In this document: in pieces, positions 55,891-63,878 of the stretch | Layout of the letters: each line of letters starts with the position of its first letter | Position numbering within the stretch: the stretch's first letter is position 1 | From: Mycobacterium aquaticum | GTDB lineage: Bacteria > Actinomycetota > Actinomycetes > Mycobacteriales > Mycobacteriaceae | Length of the DNA: 64,000 nucleotides | Direction: 5' to 3' | NCBI RefSeq assembly: GCF_002086485.1 | Contig: NZ_MVHF01000009.1 | Coordinates: 124,001 to 188,000 of the forward strand | Position numbers and translations under genes: made by a program | The notes under the pieces: generated by a model | Told to the model about the DNA's origin: nothing | The model's database searches: none | Seen by the model: only the letters and a program-made list of their open reading frames with translations

Positions 55891-56530
55891 CGCTGGACGG
55901 GAATTCGTGCACGTGGCCCAGTGCCCAGCCTGCGATACTGAGAGTTAGCTGTAGGGGATTCCGGGAGGTCTTGGTGGGGCTGCTCGATGCGTTCAATGAG
56001 ACGTGGTCGCAAGCGCGGGAAACGTTCGGGCAGGGCACTCCTGAGGACGGCTCCAAGTTCGACGGCAGTTCGCGTCTGCTGCAGATGAAGTCGAGCGTGG
56101 AGGCCGCCGCACCTGATTCCCGTTGGCAGGGCACGGCTTCGGACGCCTATGCCGCGGCGAACAAGGAACACGCGCAGGTCTACGGCAAGCTCGCGGATCT
56201 CGACAAGCGGATGGCCGCTGAAGTCACCAATGCCGCCAATGTGGTGACCACGGGCCGGCAGAACCTCGACACCGTCAAGAGTTGGGTCACCCGCATGGCG
56301 GCGACGATTCCCGATACCGACGCCGACGAGCGCGACCGCAAGCTGCTGCCGATCGTCAACAAGGGTGTCAGCCAGCTCAGCGACATCATCCAGAAGTCCA
56401 CCAACGACATGACCGACATCCGCGGGCGGGTGCAGGGCATCAAAGGCGAATACGACGCTCTTACGAATCAGAAGTTCGCGCCGGGGGAGAAGGGACCGGG
56501 GGAGAAGAAGGAGGAGAAGGGCAACAAGAA
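55781..56530 (+). repeat. 750-bp duplication, copy 1
   Basis: Begins TGGAACCTGG within the 3' end of the EspJ-like gene, covers the intergenic promoter and the first 185 or so codons of the effector gene, and ends at GCAACAAGAA. Copy 2 (60255-61003) is nearly identical, with one single-base indel in the leader. Beyond both edges the similarity stops abruptly. Confidence 0.9.
55901..55939 (+). promoter_or_regulatory. Shared effector promoter, copy 2
   Basis: GAATTCGTGC (55901-55910) and GATACT (55934-55939), with GTG 35 nt after GATACT. Same arrangement as at 46553 and 60374. Confidence 0.6.
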
Positions 56531-58316
56531 GGACGACAAGCCGGAACGCTTGGGAGCTTGGCAGGACCGGGGGAATGGCGAACTCAAGCCCGAGGATATG
56601 GAAGGCTTGGTTCGCGACGCGCTTAACGGCAATCAAGAGGCGGCGTCGAAAGTTGACGGAATTCTCAACGGCATCGACGCGCAGAAGCTAGGTCCCAACA
56701 GCAAGGCTCACCCACTCAGCCCGGTTGAAGCTGAACTCGTCGGCCAAATGCAGGCCCAAATGAAGCCGATGTCGATGGACGATCTTAAGGCCGCGCGCGA
56801 GAAACTCGGTCCGCACAAGGGCATCCTGGCCAACGCCATGCAGATTATGAGTGATCCCGACGTGACCTATCCACGGCATGATGGCGACGGGCCCCAGGTC
56901 GTTACGCCTGGACAGATACCGAATGATGGAGTGCTGCCGGGAGATACCGGCGCACTTCCTGACGGAGTCCAGGCCACGCTGAACCAGCGCGGCGACTTCC
57001 TGGGTCCGACGGCCCCGAGTGTTGGCTATCCGGGCAGCCAGGTCGACCTTGAAGCCGGTGAACGTGCAAATGCGGCGCAGAATCTGAAGAGTTTGGCAGA
57101 CATTGTCGGGGACGGTGATCCAAAATTCCAGCAAGGGTCCCAGCTCGACCGCGAGATGATGTCAAATGCAAAAGAATGGCTGAATGCACAAGAGGGCCCA
57201 CGTGGCGCCCAAGGGCACTGGGGTGACGATGTTGTGCAGCGGGTGTTTGAGACGGCCGGCCGTGACACCATTGTTGACCATGATCTGTTGACTACAGACA
57301 AGGACTTTGTTCACGACGTTTTGACCCATGAGTGGAAAGACGATGGCAAATCGGCGAGGACTCTTACTGACTGGATCGGCGGGGCAGCACATTCGGATGA
57401 TCCCGCGGTAAATGCACGCGCAGGCGAAACGGCGAGTGCTTTGGCAGACTACCTCGGTGATCCCGCAAACAAGGGGACGCTGCTGGATATCAATACCGGT
57501 ACGCAGCAGAACGTGTCACTCGGCAAGCTGAATCCGGAACTTACCCAGAGTCTCGCCCAAGCTATCAGCCCGTACGTAGACGATATGGCTGGCAGGAATC
57601 TCGACGGCACGCTGGGTTGGACCCCGAAGGATAGCTCGGCAGATCTGTCGTATCCACACGCTGTCCAGGTGATGGGAGTGCTTGGAACAGACGACACTGC
57701 GGCCAAGATTCTGGACGCCCAGTCGGCCTCCGTGCAGTCGGCGTACATCAACGAATACGCGAACTCTGTAATCAACAGCGGCGGCCAGTTTGCCGATTCG
57801 CATGCGATGGAGGCTGCCGGACGGCTAAAGGGAATCTCTGACGAAGGTGCGTTCATGGCGGTATCGGACACGGAATCCGACGCGACCAAGGCGAGGCAAG
57901 CAGCCTGGGACAGGATGGCGCGCAACTACGATGCGGCAAAAGACCTAGTAGGTGCTGTTCCGTATGTGAACACCGCCCTATCGGTTGAGGCTACGCTGAT
58001 GAAAGACGCGATTCTAGGACCGAGACCGGATTCTGCGGTACCCGGGCATACACCTATCGAAAGTTCGCTTGGAATGCGATCTGCTCTCGCCTCAGCGTTT
58101 ATAGCGAATAACATTGGTAATCAGCTAGACATAGAGCGCTTGACTGGGTTTGACATCAACCACGACGGCCAAATCGATATTCCACCGGAGTCGCTGACGG
58201 ACAGAAATCGCGTAGACTACGTTAACGCTCTGAACAATTATTTCAGCCATGTGGACCGCGCGATTAGCGACCCGTTCGCAGACTACGACAAGGCTTACCG
58301 CGATGTTCTCCATTAA
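55974..58316 (+). CDS. EspE-like modular protein with variable C-terminus: candidate ESX-1 effector A
   Basis: A 780-residue protein starting at GTG 55974, aligned with its paralogues; a TTG three bases earlier is possible. Residues 1-180 are the EspA/EspE-type helical domain (FGQGTPEDGSKF, RWQGTASDAYAAAN, SWVTRMAATIPDTDADERD). A Lys/Glu-rich linker (about 165-190) marks the point where identity to the protein at 60447 ends. The remaining 590 residues are helical, with no recognised catalytic motif. Near residue 727 an EF-hand-like loop DINHDGQID occurs. It recalls large Rv2082/Rv3899c-type proteins of M. tuberculosis. No YxxxD signal was seen; the EspJ-like neighbour has one. The 3' end overlaps a lipoprotein gene by 14 bp. 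Confidence 0.7.
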   Translation: MGLLDAFNETWSQARETFGQGTPEDGSKFDGSSRLLQMKSSVEAAAPDSRWQGTASDAYAAANKEHAQVYGKLADLDKRMAAEVTNAANVVTTGRQNLDTVKSWVTRMAATIPDTDADERDRKLLPIVNKGVSQLSDIIQKSTNDMTDIRGRVQGIKGEYDALTNQKFAPGEKGPGEKKEEKGNKKDDKPERLGAWQDRGNGELKPEDMEGLVRDALNGNQEAASKVDGILNGIDAQKLGPNSKAHPLSPVEAELVGQMQAQMKPMSMDDLKAAREKLGPHKGILANAMQIMSDPDVTYPRHDGDGPQVVTPGQIPNDGVLPGDTGALPDGVQATLNQRGDFLGPTAPSVGYPGSQVDLEAGERANAAQNLKSLADIVGDGDPKFQQGSQLDREMMSNAKEWLNAQEGPRGAQGHWGDDVVQRVFETAGRDTIVDHDLLTTDKDFVHDVLTHEWKDDGKSARTLTDWIGGAAHSDDPAVNARAGETASALADYLGDPANKGTLLDINTGTQQNVSLGKLNPELTQSLAQAISPYVDDMAGRNLDGTLGWTPKDSSADLSYPHAVQVMGVLGTDDTAAKILDAQSASVQSAYINEYANSVINSGGQFADSHAMEAAGRLKGISDEGAFMAVSDTESDATKARQAAWDRMARNYDAAKDLVGAVPYVNTALSVEATLMKDAILGPRPDSAVPGHTPIESSLGMRSALASAFIANNIGNQLDIERLTGFDINHDGQIDIPPESLTDRNRVDYVNALNNYFSHVDRAISDPFADYDKAYRDVLH

Positions 58317-59211
58317 GGTCAGCATTACCGCAGCGTTCGTTATAGTGCTCCTTGCGGTTTCGGCGTGTGATAGGCGCACAAACGACGGTCCCCCGACCGT
58401 GGCTTCATCTTCCACTTCGCCATCGCTTTTTCCCAATTGGCCACCCGAAGCGAATGAATTCCGCTTCCACTGGTCCGCTGCACCTGGAATAGACCTCGAT
58501 AACGGTCCGGCTGTTGCCCTGCGCGCCTACGTTGAGTCTTATCGCCTCGTCGGCCTAACCGGAGGTGATACGTCAGTCGTCTATCCAGGCTTCGGGCGGG
58601 CCACCCCAGACAACGCTGGAGAGGCCACCAAGCACGGTCAACTTTTCCAGCTGCAGTACGTGCGGCCGAAAACACGAGCCGAGGCGGAAAAGAACGGATG
58701 GACTTATGTCGCGCGGCAGATCTACGGATATCAGCCAACGCACTTATTAAGCCTAGTTCCGCAGGGAGACGGCTACCGCGCGACCGTCTGTCTTGGCCTC
58801 TACTCCGTGTTCACCAGCACAGACGATCCCAACAAGTACTTGTCGACAAACACTGAATCGGCAAGCGGGCCGCTGCGCTACGCAGACGGCGTCGAAATCT
58901 GGCGGGTCGAACTGACCGACCACGACCCACGGGTGGGCGACGCGCCGGGGTCGCCAGCGGTAGCCCAACGCGGCCCACTGCCCGGTCCAACAGACGACGT
59001 CTTCGGACGGTGGTTCATCACCGGTTCCAGCTCGGGCTTGTGGGGCCTGGTAGGCGAGGCTGAGGATGTCGATCCCGCGGAAGTCCGTCAGCAGTGCGGG
59101 GAGGCCATGCCGGACGATGTTGGCGCTCGCATTGCGATGTCGACCGGTCTCCACGACAGCCCTCCGCCACACGGGGACCCGATTCCAGGCTGGCCTGGCA
59201 AAGCTCAGTAG
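58303..59211 (+). CDS. Lipoprotein, candidate immunity/partner of effector A (family copy 1)
   Basis: A 302-residue lipoprotein. The ATG at 58303 gives MFSIKVSITAAFVIVLLAVSAC, a proper signal with lipobox AVSAC; the longer frame adds a non-signal extension. The mature part has NWPPEANEFRFHW, GPAVALRAYVESYRLVG, YPGFGRATP and VAQRGPLPGPTDDVFGRWFITGS, all recurring in the lipoproteins at 59395 and 62831. It overlaps the effector stop by 14 bp, which argues for coupled expression. Codon use is A/T-richer than the ESX core. Function unknown; its position resembles immunity genes after polymorphic toxins. Confidence 0.75.
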   Translation: MFSIKVSITAAFVIVLLAVSACDRRTNDGPPTVASSSTSPSLFPNWPPEANEFRFHWSAAPGIDLDNGPAVALRAYVESYRLVGLTGGDTSVVYPGFGRATPDNAGEATKHGQLFQLQYVRPKTRAEAEKNGWTYVARQIYGYQPTHLLSLVPQGDGYRATVCLGLYSVFTSTDDPNKYLSTNTESASGPLRYADGVEIWRVELTDHDPRVGDAPGSPAVAQRGPLPGPTDDVFGRWFITGSSSGLWGLVGEAEDVDPAEVRQQCGEAMPDDVGARIAMSTGLHDSPPPHGDPIPGWPGKAQ

Positions 59212-59394
59212 GCCAACTCGATAGTCTGCTGCGTCGTCAGCCCGCGGCACGCAGGTTAACGCGCGCGCCAAACAAATACGCATCCAACTCGGGCTCTCCG
59301 AGAGCAGCGTGGAGTACGTCCGCTTCGTCAACCGATGTATGCAAATGCGATCAGATAGAAAATACTGCGATGTGAAGATAATGGAGCCGCTGAA

Positions 59395-60195
59395 ATGACG
59401 GTAATGCGTACTAAGACGGTATTGCTCCTGTGCGCTGTCGTGGCACAACTGGTCAATGGTTGTCAAGCTCCCAGCAACGCAGGAAAGCGCGGCTGGCCAG
59501 GAGTCGCCAGTGACGTCCGGGTGCAATGGACTGCCGATCCGGGCATAGGACTAACTGAGGGAGTTGCCGTTCCTGTGAGGGCGTACCTGGAGTCGTATGA
59601 CCTCGTGGAGTTCACTGGCAATTTTGGCAATGCATACCCAGGCTTCCTCGACGCAGTGCCGCCAAATGAACCGACGAGTGCTTCGGATAAAACCTCGGCA
59701 TGGGATCGGCGACCAACCGATCGATATCCCACGGGTTGGAATCTCGTCGGGAATCTTCGATTCCATATCCGGTCTGTCGAGAGCACTAGCCGTGGTGCAA
59801 CCGTGACGCTATGCGAGTATCGATATGGACTTGGGCAGCGAAAGACGGATGGGACCTATGTTCCTTACATTTCCAACGGTTGGTCCTCAGACAGAGGTAT
59901 TTTCGGCGTCCGTTTGGACCTGACTGATGCGCAGGAGAAGTCTGAAGCCGGCCTCGTGCCACAGCGCGGTCCCGCACTGAGCCCGAATACCAACGTATTT
60001 GGTGGGTGGCAGATAGTTGGCTACCTCACGACCTCCAGTGCTGGGTCCACTGATTGGCCGACAAAAGGTCAAGTGGTTTCTGCATGCGTCAGCAGTGCGC
60101 CAGACTCACTCGAACGGCGCAAGGATCTGGCCTCTGGTCCCTTCACCGCTGCCGATTTCGCGTCATCGCCCGCTGAACCTGGGTGGCCTGAGTAG
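59395..60195 (+). CDS. Lipoprotein, orphan family copy 2
   Basis: A 266-residue lipoprotein. MTVMRTKTVLLLCAVVAQLVNGC has lipobox LVNGC (Cys23). Family motifs: DVRVQWTADPGIGLTEG, VPVRAYLESYDLVEF, YPGFLDAVPP, VPQRGPALSPNTNVFGGWQIVG. No effector gene lies directly before it; 183 bp without a gene separate it from copy 1. It may be a left-over or extra immunity gene from an earlier effector cassette. Confidence 0.72.
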   Translation: MTVMRTKTVLLLCAVVAQLVNGCQAPSNAGKRGWPGVASDVRVQWTADPGIGLTEGVAVPVRAYLESYDLVEFTGNFGNAYPGFLDAVPPNEPTSASDKTSAWDRRPTDRYPTGWNLVGNLRFHIRSVESTSRGATVTLCEYRYGLGQRKTDGTYVPYISNGWSSDRGIFGVRLDLTDAQEKSEAGLVPQRGPALSPNTNVFGGWQIVGYLTTSSAGSTDWPTKGQVVSACVSSAPDSLERRKDLASGPFTAADFASSPAEPGWPE

Positions 60196-60253
60196 TCGTA
60201 CGGCTTTCCTGCCGGAGGAGAGTGCAGGACACGTACTTGCGTTGGGACAAGGT

Positions 60254-60364
60254 ATGGAACCTGGGCCATCACAGTCACCACCGGTCTCCCGGAACTGGCC
60301 CAACGACGACATGCCCGATACGCGCACCTGGGAGTCGCCGCCGTTCCTGCCCGACAAGTCGTAG
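60254..60364 (+). pseudogene. Fragment of the EspJ-like gene (last 36 codons)
   Basis: The frame EPGPSQSPPVSRNWPNDDM...PPFLPDKS repeats the C-terminus of the EspJ-like protein encoded at 54955-55890 exactly, but the rest of that gene is missing. An ATG happens to precede it, so a 36-residue peptide could be read, but there is no convincing ribosome-binding site. It is best read as a by-product of the 750-bp duplication. Confidence 0.85.
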
Positions 60365-61003
60365 CGCTGGACGGGAATTCGTGCACGTGGCCCCGCGCCC
60401 AGCCTGCGATACTGGGAGTTAGCTGTAGGGATTCCGGGAGGTCGTGGTGGGGCTGCTCGATGCGTTCAACCAGACGTGGTCGCAAGCGCGGGAAACGTTC
60501 GGGCAGGGCACTCCTGAGGACGGCTCCAAGTTCGACGGCAGTTCGCGTCTGCTGCAGATGAAATCCAGTGTCGAGGCCGCCGCTCCTGATTCCCGTTGGC
60601 AGGGCACGGCTTCGGATGCCTACGCAGCGGCGAACAAGGAACACGCGCAGGTCTACGGCAAGCTCGCCGATCTCGACAAGCGGATGGCCGCTGAAGTCAC
60701 CAATGCCGCCACCGTGGTGACCACTGGCCGGCAGAACCTCGACAACGTCAAGAGTTGGGTCACCCGCATGGCGGCGTCGATCCCCGATACCGACGCCGAC
60801 GAGCGCGACCGCAAGCTGCTGCCGATCGTCAACAAGGGTGTCAGCCAGCTCAGCGACATCATCCAGAAGTCCACCAACGACATGACCGACATCCGCGGGC
60901 GGGTGCAGGGCATCAAAGGCGAATACGACGCTCTCACGAATCAGAAGTTCGCGCCGGGGGAGAAGGGACCGGGGGAGAAGAAGGACGAGAAGGGCAACAA
61001 GAA
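60255..61003 (+). repeat. 750-bp duplication, copy 2
   Basis: Matches 55781-56530 with few substitutions and one 1-base deletion (TAGGGATT for TAGGGGATT). It covers the EspJ-like gene fragment, the promoter and the 5' part of the effector gene at 60447. Confidence 0.9.
60374..60413 (+). promoter_or_regulatory. Shared effector promoter, copy 3
   Basis: GAATTCGTGC (60374-60383) and GATACT (60408-60413), with GTG 34 nt after GATACT. This copy lies inside the duplication. Confidence 0.6.
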
Positions 61004-62834
61004 AGGCGACGTCCTGACACTGACTGACAAAGAAAAAGAAAAAGAGGAGGAGGACAAGAAAAAGTCAGAAGTAGATAAGCGTAAGGCGGGCGTGCAGAAC
61101 GCGGCCGATGCTGGACGCCGCGATGGAGAATCCCTGGCAGACGGGAAGCTGAGCCCAGAGGAATCAAAGCGGCTACAGGACGCCACGAATCTGAGCGGCC
61201 AGGAGCGGGTCGACCTAAATAATGGAAATCTTCAGATATCACCCGAGCGGATGGCTTACCTTAACGGTCTGTCTCATTCGTTGGACGGAAAATCCCCGGC
61301 GGAGATCAAATCGATTCTGGGCAAACTCCCGCCGAGTGAGGCGGCGGCGGTGTCGAACGCGCTGCACCTCGTCGGTAGTGACAAAGTGCATACAGACCCG
61401 ATTAGCCCTTCGCTAAAACCCGGCGATCCCGGTTTTGTTCCCACCGTGGGTGGTAAGGAAAATCTGCCCAAAAGCATCCAAGACATCTTCGACGCACCGC
61501 TTCGTAACAATCCATTCGGTGAAACGGTCACGATGCCCGACGGATCGAAGATCCAATTGCCACCCGATCATAACAAGCCATACAAGTTCCTCGACGAGTA
61601 TCGAGACATAGCTGCGATCTCTAACTACGCTGATCCCAGCGTGCAGCGGGGCAGTGCTCTAAACGACGGGATGCTGGCGGAATCGCGGGAGCTACTCGAA
61701 GACTTTCAAAGTGATCGCTGGCCAAATTATGATGACCGGTGGGGGCATGAGAACCTCGATCCAACCCTCCAGCAGCTGTTAGCAGCTTCCTCCAACGATC
61801 CCACCGCTGTCCACGACGCAATTGTAGGGGCTGACGGGAAGTCGCCGAATAACGCCTTCATAAAAGACCTCTACAGCCATGACTGGGCCGATAACGGTAA
61901 AGCGGCAGGGTCATTATTCCCGAATGCGGCCGAGCATTCCACTCGTGCCGGCGAGACGATGCACGCTTTTGACGCCTATGCGGGCGAACACTACCAGGAC
62001 CTGCTCAATATGAACGGTGGTAAAGACTCCCTAGGGCAGATAAATCCAGAATTAGTGCGTGCTCTGGGCGCCGCCAGTGCGCCGTACATCGATGATATGA
62101 CAGGGAAAACGGTTGACGACACATCGGGATATTCGAAGCTTGACCCGGGGGCGAACGCGAACAATCTCCGTGGCCTATTTGCAGTTATAGACTCCGACGA
62201 CCAAGCTGGAGCAGCTTTCAATGGTGCGGCTGCGAACACCTGGAAGGAATATTACGCAGATTATTCGCTCGGAATAAAGAACGGCGACTACCCGGATGGT
62301 GATTTGCTTCAGGCGGCTGGGAAACTGCAGGGCGCCATGGACATGGGCGAGTATATTCATCAACTTGATTCCGGAAAGGATGATTATGCCGCGAAACACG
62401 CGACTTGGGAGAAGCGCGGCGAATGGTACGACGCAGCTCATAAGTATGCCAGCTTGATCCCTAAGGTTGACGATGCTGTCGCGGCTTACGACAAGATTCC
62501 TGGCGATCCACTGCGCAAGCTATTTATGGGAGAAGAACCGTCTCCTGGGACATTAACGCCCATGGTATTGCATAACGTAGACGAGCCTGTCCGCGCAGTA
62601 GCCGAGTATCTGGTGGCGCAGAAAGCGGGAGATCTCGGTATCCTTGCTCAATATGTAGGGCCAGACGGTAACCTATTGCCGAATGCGCCTAATGGCTTGC
62701 TAGCCGCATACGTGTCCAAGGCTGCCAACTACAATGATCTGCCTTGGATCAATTGGACTCATGCATACGAGCAGGCTATTTATGTATCAGACGGAGAATT
62801 CGATAAGATCAAGCCGCCGGAGCCAAAGAAGTGA
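60447..62834 (+). CDS. EspE-like modular protein with variable C-terminus: candidate ESX-1 effector B
   Basis: A 795-residue protein starting at GTG 60447, in frame with a GTG three bases earlier. Residues 1-185 are nearly identical to effector A. A highly charged linker (KEKEKEEEDKKKSEVDKRK, about 195-215) follows, then a divergent helical C-terminal part. Only scattered similarity to effector A remains, for example LGQINPELVRALGAASAPYIDDMTGK against LGKLNPELTQSLAQAISPYVDDMAGR. No catalytic motif was recognised. Base composition falls sharply after the linker: 30 of 60 bases are G/C at 61201-61260. Its stop overlaps the next lipoprotein gene by 4 bp (GTGA). Export by ESX-1 is inferred from the N-terminus. 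Confidence 0.7.
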   Translation: MGLLDAFNQTWSQARETFGQGTPEDGSKFDGSSRLLQMKSSVEAAAPDSRWQGTASDAYAAANKEHAQVYGKLADLDKRMAAEVTNAATVVTTGRQNLDNVKSWVTRMAASIPDTDADERDRKLLPIVNKGVSQLSDIIQKSTNDMTDIRGRVQGIKGEYDALTNQKFAPGEKGPGEKKDEKGNKKGDVLTLTDKEKEKEEEDKKKSEVDKRKAGVQNAADAGRRDGESLADGKLSPEESKRLQDATNLSGQERVDLNNGNLQISPERMAYLNGLSHSLDGKSPAEIKSILGKLPPSEAAAVSNALHLVGSDKVHTDPISPSLKPGDPGFVPTVGGKENLPKSIQDIFDAPLRNNPFGETVTMPDGSKIQLPPDHNKPYKFLDEYRDIAAISNYADPSVQRGSALNDGMLAESRELLEDFQSDRWPNYDDRWGHENLDPTLQQLLAASSNDPTAVHDAIVGADGKSPNNAFIKDLYSHDWADNGKAAGSLFPNAAEHSTRAGETMHAFDAYAGEHYQDLLNMNGGKDSLGQINPELVRALGAASAPYIDDMTGKTVDDTSGYSKLDPGANANNLRGLFAVIDSDDQAGAAFNGAAANTWKEYYADYSLGIKNGDYPDGDLLQAAGKLQGAMDMGEYIHQLDSGKDDYAAKHATWEKRGEWYDAAHKYASLIPKVDDAVAAYDKIPGDPLRKLFMGEEPSPGTLTPMVLHNVDEPVRAVAEYLVAQKAGDLGILAQYVGPDGNLLPNAPNGLLAAYVSKAANYNDLPWINWTHAYEQAIYVSDGEFDKIKPPEPKK

Positions 62835-63784
62835 GAATTGCTTTTGGATTGCGTGACAAGGCGATGCAACGGTGTAGTGCGTTGCTCTGCGCAGGCCTTA
62901 CGGTGCTGTGCATTGCGAGCTGCCGCAGCCAAAGCCTTGCCCCGTCACAGCAGGTGCCACCGTCTGCAGGCCAGCGGGCGGATAATTGGCCCGACGCACT
63001 CAATGACTTTCGGTTCCGTTGGAGCGTGGGAGACGACTTTGATCTGGCGACAGGTTGGGCGGTCCCGTTGCGTGCGTATCTTGAATCATTCCTGATAAAT
63101 GGCTACATGAACAATCTTGACGGGGGATACCCCGGTTTTCAAAGAGCGGCACCCGAGGCAGTCGAACGCGGATCTCACGAATGGTCTGAGCTACCGAATT
63201 CAGTAAAACGTCTCCGCGGTTCGGTAGAGTTCGGTGATGAACATCTGCGTGTCATAGGTAACGAGGATCTACACGTATTGCGCGTAGAACCACTCGCGCA
63301 TGGATTTCGCGCATTTGTTTGCGATGCGACGTTCAACGTCTACAAGCAAGCAGGTGATTCGAAACAGGTTTTGCCGTTGTACCTCGCCTCATCGGCGGCG
63401 ACCAACGCCGACTTTCACAACATGCGAGTATGGCGCACCGAATTCAGCAACCAAGGCTTTCTGGCTGGCGGGGCGGATGCTCCGACTGTGCCGCAGCGCG
63501 GTCCGCTACCGGCGCCACAAGCGGATGTTTTTGGACCGTGGTACGTCACCGGCTCGGAGCGAGTGAGCCTGTGGTCGGATCATGACCATCCGGACGTCAA
63601 ACCGGGAAGCCCGGAAGCGGAACAGTACTTTCACGACGCGCAAACGCGGGAAGACGGGATGCGAGAAGAGTGTCTCATTCATTACCCGCTGAATGCTGCT
63701 GAACGTACTAAGCGGGCTACGACGGTGCTTGACGGTTTGCCGACCGTGCAGCCGGCGATTCCCGGCTGGCCAGACGAGGGGTAG
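62831..63784 (+). CDS. Lipoprotein, candidate immunity/partner of effector B (family copy 3)
   Basis: A 317-residue lipoprotein. GTG 62831 overlaps the effector stop as GTGA; ATG 62864 (MQRCSALLCAGLTVLCIASC) is a possible shorter start. Lipobox CIASC. Family motifs: NWPDALNDFRFRW, WAVPLRAYLESFLING, YPGFQRAAPEA, VPQRGPLPAPQADVFGPWYVTGS. Together with its effector it repeats the layout of the 55974/58303 pair, but sequence divergence between the lipoproteins is large, as expected if each recognises its own effector. Confidence 0.75.
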   Translation: MRIAFGLRDKAMQRCSALLCAGLTVLCIASCRSQSLAPSQQVPPSAGQRADNWPDALNDFRFRWSVGDDFDLATGWAVPLRAYLESFLINGYMNNLDGGYPGFQRAAPEAVERGSHEWSELPNSVKRLRGSVEFGDEHLRVIGNEDLHVLRVEPLAHGFRAFVCDATFNVYKQAGDSKQVLPLYLASSAATNADFHNMRVWRTEFSNQGFLAGGADAPTVPQRGPLPAPQADVFGPWYVTGSERVSLWSDHDHPDVKPGSPEAEQYFHDAQTREDGMREECLIHYPLNAAERTKRATTVLDGLPTVQPAIPGWPDEG

Positions 63785-63878
63785 TAGCGCGGCCGCGCAT
63801 GGAAGACACGTTTCTGCACTGAATAATGATGTCGATAATCCTTGACTCCGGCGGAATAGCATAGAAAGGATCGAGGCA

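Noticed and set aside
59212..59394. Remnant gene in the gap between two lipoprotein genes
   Set aside because: A short plus-strand frame (NARAKQIRIQLGLSESSVEYVRFVN) looks protein-like, but it has no start and matches nothing I can name, so it is not listed as a feature.
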